A stretch of 64,000 nt of DNA from Fistulifera solaris (GCA_030295235.1 AP026162.1:992001-1056000), one strand, 5' to 3'; shown: positions 12,943-24,170, counted from the stretch's first letter. Program-made: numbers and translations. Notes: generated by a model from the sequence alone, not told the origin.

Positions 12943-14065
12943 ATGTGTACAGAGACTACTTATCCCCAATTGACGAAGGATCTCATCGTGGAGGTCATCG
13001 ATCGCGCGTGTGATCGTTTCAACGTCGAAAATACCCAGTGGCAGTTGACACGCAATGTGCGTCTCGATCTCGAAGATGGCGGTGATTATGTGCATGGTTT
13101 TGTTGCTAACGCAACCGAGGGCCCTGATACGACGGAAATTTTGACAACTTTCTATTTTGCTTACTCGACATGGAATGGCCGTGTGCTTTACATTGATGAA
13201 AGATATCGAGGCGCAGATAACGATCTAAAACTACACTTGCGCCGTGCTTTGGCTTGTATTGCTGTTCAGCTGCAATGCAATCGACTAACTTGGCAACATT
13301 ATGCCGAAGATGACGGCGAGCCGTTCTATCCGGAGAGTACGAAACCTGAAACACTTCATGGCTGGTTGACATTGCACTGGCAGGCTGACAGCATTCGATC
13401 GTTTCTGAGCAAGCATAGCGTCTCAATCCTGTCCCAAGATAACGGCGTCCTCAGCTTAGAAGACACTATCTCAAGGGTGCTGGCAAATCTCCGCCATGAA
13501 TCATATCAACTACGATTGGCCACCGAAGAAGACTTGCCTCACATCTGTCGGCTGGTACAAGGACTGGCAGATTTTGAGAAGAGTATGACGCCGTCCATGT
13601 CACTGCGGAACATTACCGCGCGGATGGTTTTCGCTCCAAGAAACTGTTTCAATGCTTGCTCCTGGATCATGTCAGCGCAGATAAAGAGACTTACACATGC
13701 GGCATGGCTTTTCACTATCTAGGAGCGACTGCGAAAGACAGTCTTTTCTTATATCTCGAAGATCTTTTTATCGAAGAACAGTTTAGAAAGAACGGTGCAG
13801 GAACTTTGTTAATGAAAGCTTTAGCATCCATTGGGTGTGCCCTGAATTGCAGTCGACTTGTGTGGCAGGCCTTGGTGAGTAAAACAAATGTTGCCTTTCG
13901 TTTTTGAAAAAGGACTCGCTCAGTGTCCTCCTTATCTTCCAGGATTGGAACACGCCAGCACTAACATTCTATGGAAAACTGGGGGCAAAGGTTCAGGAAG
14001 GACTTCTTACAACTCGCTACATGAATGAAACGTTAAATGCGTTCTGCGGTAGTCCTCAAAATTGA
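12943..14065 (+). CDS. GNAT N-acetyltransferase, SSAT/thialysine-type, with duplicated fold
   Basis: The C-terminal half is a clear GNAT domain of the spermidine/thialysine acetyltransferase type: RLATEEDLPHICRLV, LYLEDLFIEEQFRKNGAG (the acetyl-CoA loop) and DWNTPALTFYGKLGAKVQEG. The N-terminal half (about residues 10-150) shows the same order of elements in weaker form (TTFYFAYSTWNGRVLYIDE, YRGADNDLKLHLRRAL), suggesting an internal duplication whose first copy lost the consensus CoA loop. An intron of 68 bp (13875-13942) lies before the last 40 residues. Near 13,590 one base appears to be missing, because the VHVTAEHYRADGF segment is read in another frame. The first ATG in frame, at 12943, was taken as the start. 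Confidence 0.8.
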
Positions 14066-14907
14066 AATAGGTCCAATGATTTAGGGTGTTCAGTAAAAGC
14101 CTTAGGACAGCGCTTATGAACCGAATGAATCAAGTCGCCGAAGTAATCATTTTTAGGTTCATGACTAGTGACTGAAATTCATTCTTGACGAAAAACGAAA
14201 AACAAGTAAAATTATAGATACGGTATGTGGTGGATGATCGAGCGAATTCATCTACATTCATTTTAACAAGTGAAGCTATGGATTATGTAATGTTTTTCCC
14301 TTGTTTATACACTGCTATAAAGTGTTTTGAAAGGATGTTGGTGCAGGCGATAGGAGCATTAGTAAGGGCTGAAGAATATGGATATTTTTGTAGTACGCGA
14401 AAGAAGGCTCAGTTCGCGGATCGAAAAACTTATTTTGTAGCTCTCAAAATTCTGAATCTATCTATATAATTATCTTATTCATCCGAAGTTTTTATGATAG
14501 ATAAAAATAAGCATGAAAATGGGAAATTTTTACGTAAAATTATACAGTAAAATTCTTTGTGGAGCCTCTGGTACATTTTCTACGAGGTGTACATGGTGTA
14601 ATGACGAACGAATCCCAGCTGTAGGAGTGCGAATGTTGGAACTTATATCCGCGGTTGACGGACAAACATTACGGACCTCGAACAAACAATGAAACCGGCC
14701 GCAACAACAAAAACACAAAAGGCGACGTAGTCACACCCGTTTACACAGAAGGCGACGATGATCATTAATGATCAATGCGCTCAACCATTATTATTTTTGT
14801 TGCATCGTCCTTTTCGCATTCCCAGTCGCATAAGAGACGGTGTGTCACCTCATTTTGAGAGATCGCAAATTCCGTGTCATCTACCTTTGAAACTGTAATT
14901 TACGGAC
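14066..14907. other. Intergenic, AT-rich, no gene seen
   Basis: The spacer contains a short unconvincing frame at 14227-14469 without recognisable domains. The part nearest Elp4 probably holds its promoter. Confidence 0.45.
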
Positions 14908-16260
14908 ATGTCATCGACGTTCAAGCGAAGAAATACGTCAAACAATCAAATCTTTCAGCAACTAGAAGGAACGAGACCTACCACGACTCCCGGTATAACG
15001 TTTACATCTACCGGCTTGCGCGACTTGGATCAGGTGCTGTCTGGAGGTCAGCCTTTGACAACATGTATATGGTTAGAAGAAGATCGGTGGACATGCAGTC
15101 TTGCTCGCTGTCTGGTTCAATATTGGTGCGCTGAGGTAAGTCTTTTCGAAGAGATTATAATAATTGTCAGTCATTTTTTAATTTATGCAGCATATTCTCA
15201 CGATTATTACAGGCTTTATCTCAAAATCAGCTCGTCATCGTTCCAGTAGAATCGGATGACGGCGAGAGCTCTCTGCTGGGGCCAATATCTTGGTGCGCCG
15301 ACGAACGAGAGCAGTTGGAGGCACAATCTCCACCAGTTTCATTTTTGAAACAAGTGAAAGATCTATTGGCTGCATTACCACGTAATTTGAACAAAGACAA
15401 GGACATCAAACAACAAAAGATGTCCGGAGACGACCCCGCTGAAGTACTTTTGGAAACTTTGGAGGAGGAAGAGGAGGACGAAAATAATGACGAAGCACCA
15501 GATGCAGCAGATGATGGTTTAAAAATTGCGTGGCAGTATAAGGAATCTGTTCAGCGCGAACGAAGGGGGCACACTGACGCATCTCGAGGAGTACCCTCAC
15601 CTCGCTCCTCGCCGTCCGGCAACGTCTTCTGCCATTCTTACGATCTACAGGGCCGTTTATCGAATCAGTTGGATACCGAGCAGAACGTGTTATTTCCAGA
15701 GATCCAGTTCCGTTGTCTTGGCTGTTCTTATCCTCGACAGTGCTGTGGATTCGCTTACTATAGGAGCTTGAAAGATCAGCTTCAGTCGCTACCAACTACG
15801 AAAGTACAGCGTTTGCTGCTGTATCACCCCGATCTGTCTGTCTTGCAGACTGCGCTTCCGTTACTTGTCTCTTTCATTCGAAGCAAGAAACTCCCCGTGG
15901 TTGTCATGATTGTGGTTCAGCCTTGGACGACATCAGTTTCGACGAATGTACTACGTCGTACGAGCGATTTTGTTCTTGCTGCAGAATCCTTTGTTTCTCG
16001 TCAACAATATCCGCCTCCTCCCTGAATTTCAACGGTTCCATGGTCTCCTACAGGTCGTAAAATCAGCACACAAACGACCGATCTCGAATATCTATGGCTT
16101 GAAGAGAGATAGAAGGAAGCTCCTCATTGAATTGCTGCATATTCCACCCGAGGACTATGCCGCGAAAGGCGGATCCACTGGTAGCGGGGTTCGCTCGGGG
16201 GCGGGACGTCCTTCGAGTGGATTAGGCTGCAGTTCGAGTGGCAGCGCACTGGATTTTTAG
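14908..16260 (+). CDS. ELP4: Elongator complex subunit Elp4 (PAXNEB family)
   Basis: A RecA-like subunit of the Elp4-5-6 ring of Elongator, which supports wobble-uridine modification of tRNA. Visible signatures are GLRDLDQVLSGG near the N-terminus, GLKIAWQYKESV, FCHSYDL, and the C-terminal IYGLKRDRRKLLIELLHIPPED. An acidic, low-complexity insert lies near residues 140-165, and a Gly/Ser-rich tail ends the protein. The intron is 77 bp (15136-15212, GTAAGT...CAG). Near 16,020 the frame moves by one base in a CCTCCTCCC run, where one C looks surplus; homology continues across it. Length, about 425 residues, fits the family. Confidence 0.9.
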
Positions 16261-17311
16261 TATGCCAAGCTTTGACGTCTGACACACCTGCTTCTTTTAA
16301 AGAATTCTCAAACAATTACCTAAACCTAATCGCACAGCACACAACATCTAACGATTCGCGAATCGTATGTGCATCGTGCATGGCAACTACTAAGCACTAA
16401 ACTAAGACCTTTATGGCTTGCTTTATGCTTATAGCGACTCGATTATCTAGTACTGTAGTCCGCTAGAAATCGTGTCAAACATAGGGAGCGCCACGTCACA
16501 TCATAACAAGGATCGGAGATCGGAGATGTCAAGCGTCAAGCGTCAAGCATCAAACTGCCACCTGACACCTGACATGCTGACATAGTAAACATTCAATGAA
16601 CGATAAAGGATAAAGGGCAAGTGACAAGTACCGGTACTGACAAAAGGTCAAGTAAGCAACGAAAATCGAAAATTACGGACCGCAGAGAACAGTCTGCAAA
16701 ATCTGCAATCCATTCCTATTTCCTATTGCCTATTGCTGCTGCAAAGTTGCAGAGCGATCAGTCTTCTCTACTTTCTCCAGCTCTATACTCTATAGACTAT
16801 AGATCTACAGTAATTTATCTTTCCTGAAACACGAAACACGAAAGATGAAGATGACAGCAAAAAATAAGAGTGAAACAAGGAAAACAGGAAAACGGCCATA
16901 AGCCATAACGGATAAAAGATAAAAGAGTACCGGTAGATAAAAGATTCTTGATTGTAGATTGTAGATTGTAAATAGTACTGCAGCGCTCAAACACTCGGCT
17001 CTCGGAGAAAAAGATGTATTCTTCGTTCTGCCGTTCCATACTTTTGAGTGATTGAACGCATCGCATATCAGTTAAAGTGTACGACAAGTTAACTCCGCTC
17101 GCCGCTCTCCGATGATTTGGTCTTAATGGCGTAGAACGTCGGAGTTTTTCATTATTCAACACGCGTAACAAGCGAACAAGCAACAAGCAACGTTGCTCAT
17201 CACATAAACATCGCGCCAACAACACTTTTAGGCTCTCCTTTCACTTCATTGATCATCGAGCAACGAGCAACAACACGGACCCTCTAGACTACAAGCTTTC
17301 TCAATAAAAAA
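16261..17311. other. Intergenic with short direct micro-repeats
   Basis: No gene is supported. The stretch is rich in short direct repeats, for example GATCGGAGATCGGAGATG, repeated TCAAGCG, repeated CACCTGACA near 16,510-16,580, and repeated ATTGTAG near 16,950. These look like replication slippage, not a mobile element. Confidence 0.55.
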
Positions 17312-17854
17312 ATGTTCCATTCATCACAGAATTATTCAAGCAGTGCTCCCGTCGAGGAGTCCGGCAACGACCACGCAAAAACTGAGCCTCTTGCGCAAGA
17401 ACGTGACGACGCTCAGAAGTCGAAAATCGAGGTTTGGGCACAACGTATCAAGACAGATGCAGTTCACGTATGGCAAGTGGACGATCTAATTAAGTATTTG
17501 AGGCCCCAGGAGCTAAGCAAGCTACAAAACGGCTTCGTTCGATCCACTATGTTGTGGGTGTTCGAGCAAATCAACAGTCCGGACGGAATCTCGGATGACA
17601 AGCTTGAAAAAGTGTACGACTTGTACATCAAGCAGTTCTGCGAAATAGCCAGCGTAATGGGAAAGAAGAAAAGAACACAGAAAATTCGACAGGCTATCCA
17701 GAAGTACGAAAGGCATTTCCGATGCGGTTTAAATGATGCCAAAAGCGTGAGTTCGTTGCCGAGCTTACTGAAAGAAATATCAGCCCTCGATTACGGACAA
17801 GACGTTGTCTTTCACTTTTTATGCCAAAGACCTGATATTCTTTATTCGAGATGA
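17312..17854 (+). CDS. Unrecognised 180-residue protein
   Basis: A complete frame of 180 residues with a clear ATG and stop. Residues 1-40 are polar and likely disordered; the rest is mostly helical and charged, with a basic KKKRTQKIRQAIQKYERH stretch near residue 115. No signal peptide or membrane segment is seen. I do not recognise a family. Its length, lack of interruption and sensible amino-acid composition favour a real gene, but there is no homology evidence here. Confidence 0.55.
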   Translation: MFHSSQNYSSSAPVEESGNDHAKTEPLAQERDDAQKSKIEVWAQRIKTDAVHVWQVDDLIKYLRPQELSKLQNGFVRSTMLWVFEQINSPDGISDDKLEKVYDLYIKQFCEIASVMGKKKRTQKIRQAIQKYERHFRCGLNDAKSVSSLPSLLKEISALDYGQDVVFHFLCQRPDILYSR

Positions 17855-19236
17855 TCTCAGCTAGTTTAGAAGCTATAATTCATAAGTAAAACAAATAAAG
17901 GACGCTTTTTTCCGCGAAAATGTGGTGCGAGTGCGAGTACCAGATGAGGCTTTTTCGCAGCAGTAAATATAATCATCAACGTTCATTGGCTCATTTCCGG
18001 ATGTGAGTACCGAATTAGGCTTTTTCGTGTTCTGCCGTACCATACGTCAAGCAACATTCACTCGCACCTCTCGCACACCACAAAAGAAGCACAAACGCGT
18101 AGATTGGAATGATCGGAATTGAGCGATGATTATAGTCACCATCAATGCATGGTAATCTCGGGCTGACGTTTCGTTGTGATCTCCTGCTATAAACAACATG
18201 CACTGCTGCTGGTAATACTTTCGATCTGTTCGTGAGAGCAAGAGGTATATGGACAAGCCCATATACCTCTTGGTGAGAGGAACGGTCGTATGTACGGTTC
18301 GTCCAAAGACATTCGCGCGTGAAAAATGCCGCTGCAAAAGGTGTACGCAGTAGTTAATCTGGTGTCTACGGCACAGACTTTACAGTATGGAGAGACAATC
18401 CGTCACGGTCGAAATGATCTGATGTAGCACTCGGTTAAAGTAACGGGGAGTATCTGAAGTCTCGCCCCTTACATCAAGAATTTTACCAAGAAGTTCATGT
18501 GAGTAGACAACGTCCACACCAGTCTTAACGCACCGAAGTATCATAGGCGTTACCCTTCAAGTTTGAACAGCTTAATAGGAGAGCTCGAAAGTAATGGCAA
18601 AATGTTGTTGCATCGTTCACTCCGGGTCGTTCGTATAATTGCGAGGGTGTCAAGGTCTTCGAAGAGAACAATAAAAAGTCGGCGTTTTTACCCAGTGCTT
18701 TTCAAATTTCCGTGAACTCACACTGGACCTGTCTGTCGTTACATCTTTTTAGGCTATCTTGTTTAGGCTTGAATATTTGGATCACCTCAGGTGCACCTCG
18801 ATTCGAATTCAGTCGATAGACAGATGGAAATGGCTTTCGCATTGTCATTTGTTATACTGCCAGGCTAACTCACCAAGGCTTAACTTGGTAATTCCAGCTA
18901 GTGCTTCGCTAGCTAATCTATTTTTCGGATGTCACACTCTAGATCTCTAGGACCGTTCAGTTGGTCTTGCCGCATCGAAATTCTTATAATATCATAAGAT
19001 TGCTACCGCTTTACTTCTATTTAATCCACAGTTTTCAATACTTTGGGTATCTACAGGTATCGATGCCAACGAGCGTAATGTTGGCCAAGCAATTAATATG
19101 ATCGGTAGCACTTCGTCATCCAAAAAGCCAATACACGAAACGGAATCTGAGCTCAGTCTGCACTATCCGACTTCGTCAATTAATCAAAAGGGGGACGCAA
19201 GCACACATTGAAGCGATATTATTCGCACCAATGCAA
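17855..19236. other. Long intergenic region with repeats and a hairpin
   Basis: Nearly 1.4 kb without a supported gene. It holds two related copies of GAGTACC...AGGCTTTTTCG (17935-17957 and 18005-18027) and a perfect 14-bp inverted repeat at 18239-18272. Short frames here look random. A non-coding RNA gene cannot be excluded. Confidence 0.5.
18239..18272. repeat. Perfect 14-bp inverted repeat with 6-base loop
   Basis: CAAGAGGTATATGG at 18239-18252 is followed by a 6-base spacer and its exact reverse complement at 18259-18272. It would form a stable stem in RNA. It lies far from any called gene, so its role is unknown. Confidence 0.8.
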
Positions 19237-19527
19237 CTAGCAGTAATCCATCAGCTGCTCCGCGGCGACCTTTGTGATATGATGAGGCTGTATCACCACC
19301 GCATCACCAGCGGATACAGATTCGTCGATGCAGCTTTCTTTCTCACATTCCGCCTCGACTGCCGCTTTTTGATGCAACGTACGTACAAAGATACGAAGTA
19401 ATTCTCCGGTGAGCAAGACCGCTTCGTTGGTAATCCGTTTTCCATCCTTGGCCAGAACAAGTTTCTTTGTGAGGCCCGCGTGAAACGGCTCCTTCGACGA
19501 AAGATCTTTCAGCGTATTACTCTTCAT
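19237..19527 (-). CDS. CENP-X/MHF2-like histone-fold protein
   Basis: A 96-residue protein of the size and pattern of CENP-X (MHF2): a short N-terminal helix, KRITNEAVLLTGELLRIFV for the long central helix, then VVIQPHHITKVAAEQLMDYC for the last helix. CENP-X pairs with CENP-S in histone-fold tetramers that act at kinetochores and with FANCM at stalled forks. The assignment rests on the pattern LTGELLRIFV plus the I-x-x-H-I-x-K-V-x-x-Q-L ending, which is modest but fits well in spacing and total length. No intron is seen. A linker of acidic and serine residues separates the helices and is a little longer than usual. Confidence 0.7.
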   Translation of the reverse strand: MKSNTLKDLSSKEPFHAGLTKKLVLAKDGKRITNEAVLLTGELLRIFVRTLHQKAAVEAECEKESCIDESVSAGDAVVIQPHHITKVAAEQLMDYC

Positions 19528-19683
19528 TTAAATGGGTAAAGCTGATTAAGTCGGTCTTCTTGAGATCGGTAATACTATTTCTATAGTGCTTTGGCGCCTT
19601 GTTATTTCGCGGTATGATGGACTGTGTGTTATTTCATTTTATTTCATCGCATCATTGTTGCCACGCTCGTCATGAAAAAAAAA

Positions 19684-19891
19684 CGTGGAAATACCGCGCA
19701 CTCCCACATTTTCTGGGCACGTGAAATACCGCACCCCCACATTTTCTGGGAACGTGGAGTACTGCACTCCCACATTTTCTGGGAACGTGAAAATACCCCT
19801 CCCCCTCATTTTCTGGGAACGTGAAAATACCGCTCGCCCACGACATTCTCTGGGGACGTGAAAATACCGCACGCCCGCACATTTTAGGCAA
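19684..19891. repeat. Minisatellite, ~34-bp unit, six copies
   Basis: Units beginning CCCACATTTTCTGGG start near 19703, 19736, 19769, 19803, 19837 and 19873, a period of 33-36 bp, and most continue AACGTGAAAATACCGC. It lies between the CENP-X-like gene and the divergent aldo-keto reductase gene. The same motif appears in reverse orientation near 62,400. Confidence 0.85.
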
Positions 19892-19937
19892 CAACTTATC
19901 GTCTTCTTTACAAAAATAAGCATTGCATTCAGCAGAA

Positions 19938-21163
19938 ATGAGTAACAGCAAGGATATGCCTAAACGCGCACTAGGAGGATCAAAAGACTTCCCGATGCGG
20001 TCTCCATCGTCGGCTTGGGCTGTTCGTCGTTTTCGACATTCTTTTGGTCTCCGGAGGAACTACAGCAGAGTCTTTCCGGCTCCACGAAAAGTCGGTCCGT
20101 CAACGACCTTGACCGCAATCATCCTCGCGTGCAAGAGTGGATTCGTACCATTCATTTCGCATTAGAACAAGGCATCACGTATCTCGATACGGCTCCGTGG
20201 TACGGTCACGGAACTTCGGAAGTCGTCATTGGGTGGGCACTCGAAGCTATCGAACATTTTGATCGTTCTTTCATTCAAATTAATACAAAAGTCGGACGAT
20301 ACGAAGCGGATCCTTCTATCATGTTTGATTTTTCTCGAGAAAAGACCCAAAAGTCTATTGAGCTTTCGTTGCAGCGAATGAAATGCGATTACATTGATGT
20401 CTTGCAACTGCATGACCCGGAATTTGCACCGACGTTGGATCAATTGCTGGAAGAAACGATTCCCGTCATGCTTGAATGTCGAAACGCGGGACGATGCAAA
20501 GCACTGGGTCTTACGGGATACCCGTTGCATGTTCAGCATTTGGTTTTGCAACGGTCGATGGAACAATTTGGGGAGAATATTTGGGACCAATCATTGACGT
20601 ATTGTCACTAAAATTTACACGATCAAAGTCTGGTCAATCAGCCCATGTCGACGACAAGCTACAGTTTCCTCGAAGCCTGTCAACGGCAAAGCATGGTTGT
20701 CTTAGCAGCCGCTCCTCTTTCCATGGGTCTGCTGACGAACCAAGGACCACGAGATTGGCACCCCGCGTCACCAGAATTGAAAGAAGCCTGCCGAAGCGCT
20801 GTTCATATATGTCAACAGGAAGGAATCGATATTTCAAACTTGGCATTACTGTTTGCTCTATCGAACGAGAGGATTGCTTGTACCGTGGTTGGCATGAAAG
20901 ATGAGGAAGAAGTCAAGGTTGTTCTTGCGATTGCGAAACGTATCGGACGGGCAGTGGCTGACGGCGCGAGGAATCAAGAAGATGTTTGGAAAGCGGTCCT
21001 CAACGATGCCGAACGTAGAGCCCTGTCTCGTCTTTTGGATTCTGCGAACGGGCCATTTTCGAATGTATTCAAGCGTGGTCTGTTTGAATGGGATGGCGTG
21101 GAAGAAGCATGGAATTTTTGGCAAGCACAAGAAAAGAGTATTGTCGCATGGCAAAGGTTATAA
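19938..21163 (+). CDS. Aldo-keto reductase, L-galactose dehydrogenase type
   Basis: An NAD(P)-dependent aldo-keto reductase closest in pattern to plant L-galactose dehydrogenase, which makes L-galactono-1,4-lactone for ascorbate. Key parts: VGLGCSSFST, DTAPWYGHGTSE (catalytic Asp and Tyr), TKVGRYE (Lys), VLQLHDPE (His), GLTGYP, LTYCH then NLHDQSL, PLSMGLLTNQGP and WHPASPELK. Length, about 408 residues, is slightly above the plant enzyme. Two oddities: a one-base slip near 20,000, after which GLGCSS is read in frame, and an in-frame TAA at 20609-20611 where related enzymes have Tyr in CHY. Homology continues in the same frame beyond it. This is either a base error, an allele or an early pseudogene. 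The substrate is an inference. Confidence 0.82.
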
Positions 21164-21196
21164 TGAGTAATGCCTTATTTCTATTATATTGTTGCT

Positions 21197-23480
21197 CTAA
21201 TCTACCTCTTCCACACTCGGGCCGTCATCGACACCATCGAGGTCTTCTCCCATAAAATCATCGTCGGCGTGAGAACCGCTGGCCGTCCCTGCACTTTCGT
21301 AGGCCTTTTTGATAATCGGGTTGACAATCGCTTCAACTTCTTTTTGTTTACTGTCGTAATCATCCTTTTCCGCAGCAGGGTGGTCTTCTAGCCATACCAA
21401 AGCGGCTTCCACCGTTTAGACAGAGTTTCTCGATCATCCTCGTTCAATTTCCTGAAAGCGAGTCATTGATTGAATTCTTCAAGTTGTACAAATACGCTTC
21501 CAGTTCATTTCTAGCCTGCACTTTGGCCCTTTCAGCTTCGTCTTGTTCGGCAAACTCTTCGGCTTCCTTTACCATTCTCTCGATCTCTTCCTCAGACAAA
21601 CGGCCTTTCTCACTTGTGATTGTCAACGTCTCGGACTTGCCAGTCCCTTTGTCAGCTAGCGGAAATACTCAGAATACCATTAGCATCAACATCGAAGCTC
21701 ACTTCGATTTGTGGAACACCTCGGGGAGCGGGAGGGATGCCACCAAGCTCAAACTGGCCTAAAAGTCGGTTCGACTTTGTCATACTTCGTTCGCCCTCAA
21801 AGACCTGGATGTTCACACCCGGTTGGTTATCTGCGTAAGTAGAAAACACTTGAGACTTTTTGACGGGAATCGTTGTACCGCGTTTGATCAGTGCTGTCAT
21901 TACTCCACCCGCAGTTTCAATTCCCAATGAGAGTGGCGCCAACATCTAAGAGCAGCACATCTTTTGTCGCATCGGAAGCGTGACCACTGAGAATACCGCC
22001 CTGAACGGCAGCACCGTAAGCCTGTTTGATAATAAACACAGATGAGAACATAAGTCAAGGTTATTAAGTGAAACAATACACAGATCTTGAGCTTCGGAAG
22101 TAACGTGATCATCAAGAGACACATGAAGGTTTTGTCCGGTAACTACATCGGCCTTCAGAATCGCACACAGTAGCCAAGCGTTACGGGTTATCGTCATCAG
22201 CTCAGCACAGAAACAAAACTACACTAAAGCGCAACGTACCACCGCTTCATCTGGATTGATTCCTTTGTTCAAAACTTTGCCACCGAAATACTCCGTCAGC
22301 ATTTCCTGAACCTTCGGTATCCGCGTAGACCCTCCAACTAAGATAATCTCGTCGACATCGTTTTTGCTCATTCCAGCATCCTTCAAAACTTGTGTGACAG
22401 GAATCATTGTCTTTTAAAGAGATCAAGGTTCAATTCTTCAAACTTAGCGCGAGAGATGGTGGTGGTAAAATCCACACCATTGGCGAGGGCATCGCAATCG
22501 ATTGTTGCCGACGTTTGCGTCGAAAGAGTTCGTTTGGCCATTTCACATTGCTTTCTCAGTCTCTGGACGGCCCGCTTGTCATCCGAAACATCAATACCGG
22601 ACTGTCGCTTGAACTGGCTGATGCAATACTCCATGAGTCTTTGATCAAAATCTTCTCCTCCCAAATGTGTATTACCAGATGTCGCGCGCACTTCAAACAC
22701 TCCATGATCGATCGATAGAAGCGTAACGTCAAATGTTCCTCCTCCCAAATCAAACACTAAAATGTTTTCTTCCCTATCCTGTTTGTCTAATCCGTACGCA
22801 ATTGCCGCAGCGGTGGGCTCATTGATGACACGGTCAATTTGTAGGCCGGCAATCTTCCCAGCATCCTTCGTCGCTTGTCGCTGAGCATCATTGAAGTACG
22901 CGGGAACGGTAACAACGGCATGCTTGACCTCACAACCCAAGTAGGTTTCGGCAGTCTCTTTCATTTTTCGCAAAACCATCGCACTGATTTCCTCCGGCGC
23001 AAACTCATATTTGCTGTGTTTCTGTTTCAGTTCATTGTCCAGTTTCAAAGTTGGTTTCCCATCTTTACCAGCAGCTATTTCGAAGGGTAGTAGTTTCTTG
23101 TCTTCCTGAACCGTTCGATCTGTAAACTTCCGGCCAATGAATCGTTTTACATCAAACAAAGTCCCCGTGGGGTTGGAGGGAGCTTGATTTTTCGCCGCAT
23201 CTCCCACCAAGCGCGAACCGTCTTTACAAAACGCCACATAGGACGGTGTGATGCGATGCCCTTGTTCGTTCGGGCAAACGTCGACTCTCCCGTTCTTCCA
23301 CACCGCCACACATGAGTAGGTCGTTCCTAAATCAATACCAATGCAGGGTCCGTCGATCGTCGAATCGGCCCCGCCCCGTAACTTCGTGACAGCATTCAGC
23401 GACTGTCTCGAGCCCCATAAGGAAGAGACATTTTGTAAGACGAGGAAAAGTAAAGTGGAAGTCAGCGATCGGGTGATCAT
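21197..23480 (-). CDS. Hsp70 with secretory presequence and EEVD tail, probably periplastid
   Basis: A full Hsp70 of about 688 residues: [34 protein letters not shown], the substrate-binding domain, and a lid ending PSVEEVD. The sequence resembles cytosolic Hsp70, not BiP, and it has no KDEL-type tail. Yet the ATG at 23480 gives a signal peptide ([20 protein letters not shown]) and a basic stretch before the ATPase domain. In diatoms this combination is known for Hsp70 of the periplastid compartment, the remnant symbiont cytosol; that location is my inference. An intron of 217 bp lies at 22023-22239. Single-base slips near 22,413, 21,939, 21,657, 21,448 and 21,416 shift the frame without loss of homology. 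It is tail to tail with the aldo-keto reductase. Confidence 0.9.
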
Positions 23481-23564
23481 GATGAATAGTTTATGGATGA
23501 ATACCAGTATTGAAAATGAAGCACGGTCGATTTTCGTGTCAAGGAAAAGTTCACCCCAAATATT

Positions 23565-23636
23565 CCACGTGGACATACATCAGGATGACGGATTTTCTGT
23601 ATACTCATTATTTATGGTAATTTGTATTCCACGTGG
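23565..23636. promoter_or_regulatory. Pair of CCACGTGG G-box motifs upstream of Hsp70
   Basis: ATTCCACGTGGA occurs twice, with CCACGTGG at 23565-23572 and 23629-23636, about 85 and 150 bp upstream of the chosen Hsp70 start. CACGTG is bound by many bZIP and bHLH factors. The binding function is an inference. Confidence 0.45.
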
Positions 23637-23890
23637 AAACTTATCCTCGTTCCTTTTCTGTGCGGGATTTATTGCAAGAAACGAGTGTGGTTCGCAAACC
23701 ATTTACTCCGACCAGTAAACACAAAGTATAGTGGTAGCTCGATAACTCTGTGAAAGCTTTCAAAAATAATGGACCCCTTTTGTTTTGGGGCGAGCGACTC
23801 TCCTCACGCGTACAAGTAAAGAACTGTGCGAGCCAAACGACTTAGTATCCGTGATCGAGGCGACAATCCAGTCGTGTCGAAAGTCGTCTT

Positions 23891-24128
23891 CACTTTGATA
23901 GTATAGTACATTTTGAGGTGCACAGTTAGGGACGACTTGTTACCTATACGTTTGATAATTGGGCAGCGGGATGAGTGTTTTCGAAATACTTTATCCATCG
24001 TTTGTGCGAGAGCAAAAGCTGGACTTCATTTCAGCGACCTAAAAAGGCGTTGTATTCATAATTGAAGGCTGTAATCAAGTCGCACCTATAACTGAGCGCA
24101 ACCTACACTTTGATAGTATAGTACATTT
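23891..24128. repeat. 23-bp direct repeat, copies 215 bp apart
   Basis: CACTTTGATAGTATAGTACA followed by TTT is found at 23891-23913 and again at 24106-24128. Flanks are only faintly alike, so this may be an old duplication of about 215 bp or two copies of one regulatory element. Confidence 0.75.
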
Positions 24129-24170
24129 AGATTGCGCTTTTGTGGACGATTTTTTGCCCACGGGAAACGG

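Noticed and set aside
14227-14469. 80-residue frame
   Set aside because: No domain, weak composition and AT-rich surroundings; probably random.
18759-18950. 63-residue frame
   Set aside because: No resemblance to a family, and no splice or promoter context.
17855-19236. Possible snRNA, SRP RNA or other RNA gene
   Set aside because: I could not match any conserved core of known RNAs; only an unassigned stem is reported.
21197-23480. Hsp70 as ER BiP
   Set aside because: The C-terminus is EEVD, not a KDEL-type signal, and the body resembles cytosolic Hsp70.
23740-23775. Heat-shock element GAAAGCTTTC upstream of Hsp70
   Set aside because: Spacing between GAA and TTC is four bases, not two, so it does not fit the HSE rule.
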